From positions 1,068,364,444 to 1,068,428,443 of the forward strand of contig CM066031.1 in NCBI GenBank assembly GCA_033557465.1: a stretch of DNA of 64,000 bases. Reading direction: 5' to 3'. Shown here in pieces: positions 57,230-64,000 of the stretch (the stretch's first letter is position 1; the number at the start of each line of letters is the position of its first letter). Origin of the DNA: Ichthyophis bannanicus (Eukaryota > Chordata > Amphibia > Gymnophiona > Ichthyophiidae). Made by a program: the position numbers and the translations under genes. The notes beneath the pieces were generated by a model that had not been told where the DNA came from, made no database searches, and saw only the letters and a program-made list of their open reading frames with translations.

Positions 57230-59149
57230 CTAATCCACGTCATCCTCTTCATGGGCCTGTGTGGCCAATGCTTGGATGGCTCCTCCTCCCCTCTCTCGCT
57301 GGAATTGTTCTCGATTGGCTCCTCCTCGGCCTCGGGGACGGCCTCTTCTTTCTTCTCGCCACTGATGATCGTTGTCGTCATCTTGCTGGGCGTCTTCGAG
57401 TTGCGGGCAAGTATCTCTCCAATGTCCTTCCTCTTTGCAGTAGGCGCATTGGTTCACGCCTAGTCTCTGGGTCCGGCCTCCGCCTTGACCCCGCCCTCTT
57501 CCTCTGCTCCTTCGATTAGGGACACCTCCCCTTTTCTTTTCAACTATGGCCGCAGCCAAAAAATCAGCTTTCTTCTTCATCTTTCTATCACATTCTCTCT
57601 GTCTTTCAGTATCACGATTCACATACACTTTATGAGCGACTTCCAATAACTGTGTTGCATTCATGCCCGCAAACCCTTCTAATTTCTGTAATTTACGTCT
57701 AATGTCTGGTTGAGACTGGTTTACAAAAGCAGAATTCACCATGCATAAACTTCCTGGTGCCTCGGGATCATAGGGAGTATACATTCTATAAGCTTCAGTT
57801 AATCTTTCATAATAATCTGCTGGGCTCTCATCTATTCCTTGGATAATTCCTGCTACTTTGGAAAGGTTCATAGCTTTTTGGCCTCCTCTTCGCAGGCCTT
57901 GTAAAAAGCCTTGGCGAAAACGGGCTAGGGCGGTGGATCCTTCATCTGTATTTGGATCCCATTGGGGGTCTTCATTCGGGAATTCTCTCTGAGCTGCTTC
58001 TCTACGATCTATTATATTCTGCCCCTGCGCTGGAGCTGCAGGGTTTTCTGCCATCCATTCGATAGCTGCTTTTCTAATTCTCGCTCGTTCTTCTGTAGTG
58101 AATAGGGTGGTCAGGAGCTGACGGCAATCTGGCCAAGTGGGTTGGTGAGTTTCCATAATACTAGTTACTAATTCTGTCAGCTCCTGGGGCTTGCTAGTAT
58201 AGGAGGCATAATGCGACCTCCAATTTAATAAATCCGTTGTAGAGAACGGGATATACACATAAGTTAGGGGTCCCGCTACCACTTCATCATTATCATTCTT
58301 TACGGGCACCCCCGGGACTTGCCTTAAGGGAAACAGTTTGGCTGTCCTAGGCGTCATTTGAGTCTGGGATCTAAGGGCTATTGTCGTTGTCTTTGCAGGA
58401 GTTGCTTTCTTTTTCTCAACTGGTTTTGCTTTGGGTTTTTCTTTCACTGGCTTGCTAGTGCTAGCGCTGGCTTTCTCAATTATTTGTACACTGTCCTCTT
58501 CTTCTTCTTCTGGGGGATCCTCACTTTCCTCTTCTTCTAGCTCCGCTTCTGGCTCACTTTTTACATCCTCCTCTCTTCTTTCCGCTAATTCTCTCTCTTC
58601 CTCTTCTCCAGGAGGAGGGAGGTCAGGGATTGGGTCTGGCCTCGGCTCCGGCGGTCTCTGGGGTGCTGGGGCAGGACGCCGCCGGGCTATTCTCACTGGA
58701 CCTGGGGTTCGGGGCTGCCTGAGGACTACTTCTGGGGAATCGGGATCTGCCAAGATGGGTTTCTTCTTGGCTTTCTTATCCTGCTCTTTCATTCTAGGCT
58801 GTTCCTTTCTCTGTCTAGAATCTGTTTTAGCTAACATTATTCTGCACTGTTCCTCATAACAGCGCTGCGCCCAGGAGGGCGGATCTTCACAAATACTTAA
58901 CCAGGAATCTATATAGGGGTACTGATCTGGGTGCGCTACTCGCACTCTACGGTGTATTGACTGGATAATCTCTACGGTGAACGTTCCCTCTCGGGGCCAG
59001 ATGGGGTCTAGATCGGGCCACTCCCTAGTACACAAAATCTGCAAACGGGCTGCTGTCATTTTAATACCATAATCTCCTGAATATCCCTCTTTGAAATGTG
59101 CGATCATACATTCTAATGGAGTGTTCCTAGTAGACTCCGCCCCTCCCAT
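57230..59149 (-). CDS. gag: ERV Gag polyprotein
   Basis: Gag forms the virus particle. I choose the ATG at 59149 because it gives MGGAES, a myristoylation signal, and a 639-residue protein; the frame is open further upstream to an ATG at 59251, which would add 34 residues. The order is matrix-like N-terminus, a Pro-rich stretch, a very acidic linker (EEEE and DPPEEEEEDS), a capsid region with TYVYIPFSTTDLLNWRSHYA, and nucleocapsid with one knuckle CAYCKEEGHWRDTC (C-x2-C-x4-H-x4-C, 57407-57448). I see no PPxY or PTAP late motif. The stop is TAG at 57230-57232 and Pol follows in the same phase, as in readthrough gammaretroviruses. Confidence 0.93.
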   Translation of the reverse strand: MGGAESTRNTPLECMIAHFKEGYSGDYGIKMTAARLQILCTREWPDLDPIWPREGTFTVEIIQSIHRRVRVAHPDQYPYIDSWLSICEDPPSWAQRCYEEQCRIMLAKTDSRQRKEQPRMKEQDKKAKKKPILADPDSPEVVLRQPRTPGPVRIARRRPAPAPQRPPEPRPDPIPDLPPPGEEEERELAERREEDVKSEPEAELEEEESEDPPEEEEEDSVQIIEKASASTSKPVKEKPKAKPVEKKKATPAKTTTIALRSQTQMTPRTAKLFPLRQVPGVPVKNDNDEVVAGPLTYVYIPFSTTDLLNWRSHYASYTSKPQELTELVTSIMETHQPTWPDCRQLLTTLFTTEERARIRKAAIEWMAENPAAPAQGQNIIDRREAAQREFPNEDPQWDPNTDEGSTALARFRQGFLQGLRRGGQKAMNLSKVAGIIQGIDESPADYYERLTEAYRMYTPYDPEAPGSLCMVNSAFVNQSQPDIRRKLQKLEGFAGMNATQLLEVAHKVYVNRDTERQRECDRKMKKKADFLAAAIVEKKRGGVPNRRSRGRGRGQGGGRTQRLGVNQCAYCKEEGHWRDTCPQLEDAQQDDDNDHQWREERRGRPRGRGGANREQFQRERGGGAIQALATQAHEEDDVD

Positions 59150-59632
59150 TTCGATGTGTGCGCGCAACAACAGACAGAAGGGAAAAGGTGGGCGGACCGT
59201 GGGTAAGGGGTCCTCACGGCCCTGGAAACATACAGGGAATACAAATAACAAGACAAGACGACAATCGCTTCCCCCTTTTCGCGACCTGAACGTGGTCGCC
59301 CGGTCAGGAAATGCGCTAATCAGGGGTCAGCTTTCACTTGGTCCGTGCTGCCAGACCTCTCAATCACACTTCGTTCACACAATCATGCTAGCAACGTATT
59401 CCCAGAATGCATTCGTTTCTATCTATTCTGACTAGTCTTTTCCAAGTACAATTACAAAAAGGATGAGGGTTTCACCTAGCGCATTCCCATGCCAGGCTAC
59501 TCGGCTCTTCCTTGAGAGGTGATCAAGCTCTCTTACCAATTCCCAATATTTCGAGATTACAAATTCCAAGTTCCAAGTTTCAATGGCAGTACTGCTCTTT
59601 CTATTTCTGTCTAGACCCAAAATCAAAACTAT

Positions 59633-59638
59633 ACTCAC
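59633..59638 (-). promoter_or_regulatory. Probable major 5' splice site
   Basis: The reverse strand reads CCG/GTGAGTATAG in the leader between the primer-binding site and gag, a strong donor match. A possible acceptor for env, with a pyrimidine-rich run before CAG, is near 53523-53540. Confidence 0.5.
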
Positions 59639-59885
59639 CGGATCCGGTCCTCAAAACTTCCCAAGCAGGCGCATGAGTTGGACCTCGGACTCCCCTCACT
59701 CGGGTTCGAGGCGTTGACTCCAGCCGGGCTCGTCGCCCGCCGAGGTCCGACCAGCTCCCTCCGATACAAGGGACCGGTGGCGCCAGGGAGCGGCCCTCGT
59801 CGGAAGGGCGCGATCCCGGCAGGACCAAGCCTATAGAGGCGGAAAGTCGTGGTATATTGCCCTATATACACTTTGATTCCACAAC

Positions 59886-59903
59886 TTCCCGGCCAACGCA
59901 CCA
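59886..59903 (-). promoter_or_regulatory. Primer-binding site for tRNA-Gly
   Basis: The forward strand reads TTCCCGGCCAACGCACCA, 18 bases identical to the 3' end (with CCA) of vertebrate tRNA-Gly(UCC) as I know it. The spacer to the LTR is 7 bases, longer than the usual 0-3. Confidence 0.85.
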
Positions 59904-59910
59904 AGGAATA

Positions 59911-60580
59911 TGTAGCAGCAAAGCGCAGACAAACCAATGATACCAGGAGTCTGTTCAGAAGGTCCAAATCATTTATTTGTGCACAAGTCTCAAGCAAGGC
60001 AATTTCAAAATGGCTGAGCAAAGTTTGCAAGCATTACAACAACTTTTATAGACTTCTGTTCCATTCTAGGTATAGAAAAACATTTCATTGGTCCCGGTAC
60101 GCTCCCGTACCTCCCGTAGCCCTTCTATTGGTCCCGGTACTGATAAGTTTCTCCAATTATGTTCCTTCTGTGGGCTTCTGTAGGCATGACACCTGCCTGC
60201 CCCCCTTCTAGTCCCAATTACAATGGTCAGTTCATTAACTTGTTACTTTCACACTTTCAAGGCTATGGGACCATTTGTGCGTGCAGAAGAGCAAGGTTCT
60301 GTAACTCATCTGTCAGCACTCCTCAATATTTCTCTGCAAATGTACTTTTCTTATCAGTAACTTTAAAACACATCTTTTCTGTATTTTTCCATTTCTTAAT
60401 TCTGCAATTCTGCTTATCTAAGCTAATTCAATATTTCTACTGAGTTCTTTCTTACAATAGCAGCATGTTGGGGGATGTGCAATCCTATATGCCTCTCCAC
60501 AGGCCTCATTTACAGGTCAAGCTAGCCATGCTGGCCTGCCTATGTCAGACACCGTGGGTCACAGGCCTGCACCTGCCACA
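59911..60580 (-). repeat. ERV 5' LTR, 670 bp
   Basis: Same sequence as 50437-51107 except for one T fewer in a T-run. As the 5' LTR it should drive transcription toward lower coordinates, with TATAAAA at 60044-60050 and AATAAA at 59972-59977. Confidence 0.95.
60044..60050 (-). promoter_or_regulatory. TATA box of the 5' LTR
   Basis: TATAAAA on the reverse strand, with two CCAAT boxes 40-85 bases upstream (about 60087 and 60127). A typical retroviral U3 promoter layout. Confidence 0.7.
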
Positions 60581-60584
60581 CTAT
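60581..60584. repeat. 4-bp target duplication, right (CTAT)
   Basis: CTAT directly after the LTR end at 60580. Confidence 0.85.
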
Positions 60585-61990
60585 CATATCATAAAATTTT
60601 GGGGGGCAAAATCTAGGCAACATCATGAGATTATAATTAATTTGTGGCATCATAACCATTTTAATAATTCTAGTCTACCCCACCATAAAATATGGAGTCC
60701 ATTTTTTAACATTTGCATCTATAATAGCGAGAATATGTTCCATATTTATGTGTAAGTCTGTTCAACTTCCTTATTTAAAAGTATACTTAAATATTAGAGT
60801 TGTAAGGGAGACCATTTAAAGGGGAAGTCCTGTACATCTGTTTGAGAAATCTGAACACTGAGAGGCATTATTTCAGATTTATCCCAATTAATTCTGCAAC
60901 CAGAAAATATTGAAAAGGCATTAACTTTGTCAATAAGATTAGAAATAGAAATTTGGGGGTTAGTTAAGAAAAGTACAAGATCATCAGCATATGCTGGAAG
61001 CTTGATTTCAGTATATTTGGTTTTGATGCTGGTAATGTGAGGATGGAAACATATTGCTATTAACAGGGGTTCAAGGGCTAAATTAAAAGGTAGAGGCGAT
61101 AAAGGACATCACTGTCTTGTTCCATGATGAACCTGTATTGATTTAGAGATATTATTGTTGATTAAACATTGGGACGTGGGATTACAATATAATATCTTTA
61201 TCCATCGTAGGAAATCATCTCCCAAATAAAATCATTCAGCTACTTTATAAAGATAAGGCCATTCAATTCTATCAAATAACTTTTCTGCATGTAATAAGGC
61301 AATTGATGGAAATGGTTGTTTACTTGCGATATAATTAAGATCATAAAATAATCTTACATTCTGGTTAGTATATATGAAGTGATATAGATCTAAGACAGAG
61401 GTTTCCAAATCCAGTCCTGGAGGGCCAAACACCATTCAGGTTTTCAGGCTGTCCCTAATAAATATGCATGAGATACATTTGAATACAATGGGGCAGTGCA
61501 TGCAAATGCATCTCATGCATATTTATTAGGGACAGCCTGAAAATCTGAATGGTGTTTGGCCCTCCAGGACTGGAGATGGGAACCTCTGATCTAAGAGGAA
61601 GGGATTAAGAATATAAAAAAAGTTTTATAAAATTCTGCGGTGAATCCATCAGGGTCTGAAGTCTTACCAGATGGAAAGGATTTAATAGCTTCAATTATTT
61701 ATTTTGCAGTAATTCCAGATGCTAATTCATTTTGTGCTGTGGGGTATAGTTTAGGAGAATTCAAGGTACTGAGAAATTGATCACATAGATCATTATCTTT
61801 ACCAGTATCTGAATGAAATAATTGTTCAAAAAAGGATTGGAAAATATTTTCTGTCATTGGTTCGTATGAGTATTGGAATCGGTATCGTACAATGATGTGA
61901 TAATGTGTTTTGTCTCTTCCTTTTAAGTATTGAGCCAAGGATTAAACTATATTATCACCAATATAATGTCCAGTTTTGTAAATAAAAAGT
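60585..61990 (-). mobile_element. L1-like LINE, RT part (right of the provirus)
   Basis: The reverse strand preserves L1 ORF2 landmarks in broken frames: FFEQLFHSDTG (about 61790-61830), a HAEKLFDRIEWPYL block (61240-61290), GTRQ*CPLSPL (about 61090-61120, with a stop) and YADDLVLF (about 60970-60996). It joins the L1 at 49065-50436 across the provirus. A hAT MITE is inserted at 61396-61588. Confidence 0.8.
61396..61588. mobile_element. Palindromic hAT MITE, 193 bp
   Basis: The whole element is a fold-back of two arms of about 85 bases (CAGAGGTTTCC, CCAGTCCTGGAGGGCCAAAC, TTTCAGGCTGTCCCTAATAA, ATATGCATGAGAT). ATCTAAGA is at both sides (61388-61395 and 61589-61596), a perfect 8-bp duplication. 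No coding sequence. Confidence 0.9.
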
Positions 61991-62295
61991 CCAAATTGGT
62001 GTATAGACTAGTTAAGGAGTTGCATTTATACTTCACCTGGGTTAGCGTAGTTACTCACGTGAAACAGGGGCAGAAGGAATCAGTCTTCACATATGGGTGA
62101 CATCGGTGCCAATGGTGCCTGCACCGAACCGTTTCCCCAGCTTTCAAAGAAAGCCTTTGGGAATGCCACCACTCGTGCATGGTCTACTTCCCGCCCAAGG
62201 GTGCTATCTTGCTCAGTCAGATGACATAGCTAGGACGCTAGTAAATATAAAACTAGGTAGGGAGGCAACTCCTAGGGGAGGAAGGAGGGTTGTGA

Positions 62296-62395
62296 GGACT
62301 GATTCCTATTGTCCCTGGAGAACACCTGTTACAGGTGAGCAACTATGTTTCTCCAGGAACAAGCAGGAAGTCAGTCCTCACATATGGGACTCCCT
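62296..62395. repeat. DIRS internal complementary region (third copy)
   Basis: Contains GAACACCTGTTACAGGTGAG and CAGGAACAAGCAGGAAGTCA near TCCTCACATATGGGACTCCC, the same join of end-complementary sequences as at 47709-47812. Confidence 0.75.
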
Positions 62396-62518
62396 AGCTC
62401 CACGCTGCCGAGGACTGAACCATGATAGCACCAACTGTGACTGAGTCGGATAGCCGTGAGTTGCAGAAAGTGAGTCCCCAGCTGAGAGACTCTGCGACCC
62501 TAGCATCCAGTGACACCA

Positions 62519-63683
62519 TCATTCCAGTAGCCTGAATCCAAAAGGGTCAGAGGGCAGGAGTTGCCTGCACCCCGGATAGATTATGGAGTACTGCCTGGCC
62601 CAATGGGACTCGCTTTCCAGGCAATAGTGAGCTGCGAATGTATGGATTGAAGACCATGTGACGACTTTGCAGATCTCTGAGTGCAGGTTCGCCACAGATG
62701 TGGCCATTGCTCTCATGCGATGCGCTGTGATCCGATGGTCCAGGGAGAGCCCGGCTTGCTCATTGGTGAGGTCAATACAGTCCACCACCCAAGTGGACAG
62801 AGTTTGCTTAGTCACAGGAAGCCCCAATCTGCTGGAGTCATAGGAAACGAAAAGCTAAGGAGCTTTGTGATGGCCTTGGGACTGCTGTAGATAGATAGGA
62901 CAGTGTCTGTTTGCAGCCCAATGCATGGAGTATAGTTTTGTCCCTACTGGCGTGAGGCTGCATGAAAAAAGGTGAGAAGGACCACCTCCTGGTTGAGGTG
63001 GAAAGAGAGATACCACCTTTGGGAGGAATTTTGGGTGAGTGCATAGCACCACCCTGTTCTTGTATAATCTTGTGTATAGTGGCTCTTCCACCAGGGCCTG
63101 AAGCCCACTTCTCTATAAGCAAATGTGAGAGCTACCAGGAAGGCCATGTTTCATGAAAGATAAGGCAGATGGCAAGTAGCTAGCAGCTTGATTGGTCCCA
63201 TTCTGCCGCCGGGGAACGGCCAGGGGGCTTAGACAGCAGGAGGCCCCAGAGGAACTGAGAATCCAGGGGTTGACCCTAGAGAGGTTTCCCTTCGATAGAG
63301 TGGTGATGTGCAGCAATCACACTCAGGTGCACCCTCACTGAGTTGTACTTCAATCCGGTGTGTGACAGGTGCAGTAGGTATTGGAGCACCAGTTGTACCG
63401 AGCAGGAGAATGGGTTCTCCCACCTCTCCACACACCATACCAAGAATCTATGCCTCATGGAGGGCTTGCGGGAGGCCAACAGGACCTCTTCGACCTCTCG
63501 TGGGAGGTTGAAAGGGGCCAAGTCTAGCCTTTCAGCAGCCATTCTGTTAACATTAGAGACCCCAGATTGGGGTGCAGAAGGGAGCCCTCCTTCTGGGTCA
63601 GGAGGTCCGAGGCATGGCCCAGCGGGACCAGGAGCACCACCGACAAGGCGAGCAGCAGCAGGAACCATGGTTGTCTGGGCCAT
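62519..63683 (-). pseudogene. DIRS tyrosine recombinase (third copy)
   Basis: N-terminal part at 63276-63540: FNLPREVEEVLLASRKPSMR and LQYLLHLSHTGLKYNSVRVH. C-terminal part at 62519-62827: TKQTLSTWVVDCIDL, LDHRITAHRMRAMATSVANL (H-x-x-R box) and WSSIHTFAAHYCLES (catalytic Tyr). The middle (62830-63270) has stops and shifts, and box I is not clearly seen. Unlike the DIRS at 42.8 kb, this copy keeps the His-Arg box. Confidence 0.75.
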
Positions 63684-63895
63684 CTGGGAGCGATTAGTAT
63701 TAGCACTGTCCCCTCACACTGGACCTTGAAGAGGGTCCTAGCAAACAGAGGGATTGGTGGAAAGGCATAAAGGAGGCCTTCCATCCACAGGATCAGAAAA
63801 GCATCCGCCGCTACCCTCATTAGGTGTGGCTGTCGCAAGCAGAAGCGGGGTAGCTGTGCCTTGTCTGGGGTGGCAAAGAGCTCCATCACGGGCAT
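63524..63895 (-). pseudogene. DIRS RNase H C-terminal region (third copy)
   Basis: The reverse-strand ORF reads VMELFATPDKAQLPRFCLRQ, YAFPPIPLFARTLFKVQCEG and LIAPRWPRQPWFLLLLALS, the block that follows RNase H in vertebrate DIRS elements (compare 46579-46968). It overlaps the recombinase N-terminus in another phase. The upstream part runs off the window. Confidence 0.75.
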
Positions 63896-64000
63896 CTCTC
63901 AGCAGTGGAAGAGCTATGAGGCCACTCTAGGGTTCAGGCACCCTTCATGCAGCTGGAGCACCCTGCTGATTCTGTCCGCCAGGAGGATGTCCTGGCCTGG

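Larger units (their letters stand above)
59150..59910 (-). other. ERV leader (packaging region, probable)
   Basis: Untranslated leader between the 5' LTR and gag, containing the primer-binding site and a splice donor. In gammaretroviruses this region carries the packaging signal; no specific structure was identified. Confidence 0.6.
50437..60580 (-). mobile_element. Endogenous retrovirus, gammaretrovirus-like, complete provirus
   Basis: 10.1 kb with two LTRs, CTAT duplications on both sides (50433-50436 and 60581-60584), primer-binding site, Gag, Pol, Env and polypurine tract in the standard order on the reverse strand. The class is judged from the 4-bp duplication, in-frame Gag-TAG-Pol, single Gag zinc knuckle and C-terminal GPY/F-like integrase region. 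It is inserted into an L1-like LINE. Gag and Pol are intact by reading; Env has two frameshifts. Confidence 0.95.
62040..64000 (-). mobile_element. Third DIRS-like retrotransposon, reverse strand, incomplete at window edge
   Basis: From left to right on the forward strand: terminal repeat (62045-62200, GCGTAGTTACTCACGTGAAA and TCACATATGGGTGACATCGG), internal complementary region (62296-62395), tyrosine recombinase, then RNase H C-terminus. This is the mirror image of the DIRS at 42.8-48.1 kb and belongs to a related but distinct family. The RT and Gag would lie beyond the window. Confidence 0.8.

Noticed and set aside
58431..58859. Ser-rich forward ORF of 142 codons
   Set aside because: Antisense of the Glu-rich Gag linker; the composition is explained by that.
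1..64000. CRISPR array, bacterial operon or other prokaryotic system
   Set aside because: No regularly spaced repeats, no ribosome-binding-site-led operons; the sequence is vertebrate-type repeat DNA.

Overview
The window looks like intergenic or intronic DNA from a repeat-rich vertebrate. I recognise no host gene, rRNA or functional tRNA. Nearly everything I can identify is a transposable element or an endogenous retrovirus. The mixture (L1-like, CR1-like, L2-like and RTE-like LINEs, tRNA-headed SINEs, hAT elements, three DIRS elements with tyrosine recombinases, and a gammaretrovirus-like provirus) points to a non-mammalian tetrapod. An amphibian, perhaps a caecilian, is my best guess, but that is inference.

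Layout. 1-9 kb: end of a non-LTR element, a hAT element with an 8-bp target-site duplication (1352-3242), short L2-like 3' ends, a palindromic repeat (6572-6790) and a 577-bp element with 113-bp terminal inverted repeats (7490-8066). 9-13.3 kb: a 5'-truncated L1-like LINE with a 14-bp duplication (9383-11312), itself hit by an L2-like tail, inserted into an older reverse-strand L1. 13.6-20.6 kb: a fragment of an uncharacterised protein family, then a CR1-like LINE, then two reverse-strand L2-like LINEs, one carrying a tRNA-derived SINE. 20.9-23.4 kb: an unexplained unit with a 233-codon ORF, then the 5' end of an RTE-like LINE. 23.5-27.4 kb: an almost intact reverse-strand L2-like LINE and tails. 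27.6-35.2 kb: a hAT MITE, an L1 ORF1 fragment followed closely by poly(A), another SINE, and L2- and CR1-like copies.

35-48 kb holds two DIRS elements: an old reverse-strand copy (about 35.4-40.6 kb) and a better preserved forward copy (about 42.79-48.08 kb) with inverted terminal repeats, an internal complementary region, Gag, RT/RNase H and an overlapping tyrosine recombinase frame. A third DIRS copy on the reverse strand runs off the right end (62.0-64.0 kb).

49-62 kb is a reverse-strand L1 split by a complete reverse-strand provirus (50437-60580). The two LTRs are 671 and 670 bp and differ, by eye, only by one T in a T-run. They are flanked by CTAT duplications. Gag and Pol are open and in one frame, separated by a single TAG. 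The primer-binding site matches the 3' end of tRNA-Gly. Env is broken by two single-base frameshifts, both in homopolymer runs.

A theme across the window is that many L2-like LINE tails and one SINE tail end in the same small hairpin just before a TATAAA-like stretch and an A-rich tail. The stem bases differ between copies but still pair, which suggests a shared reverse-transcriptase recognition structure.
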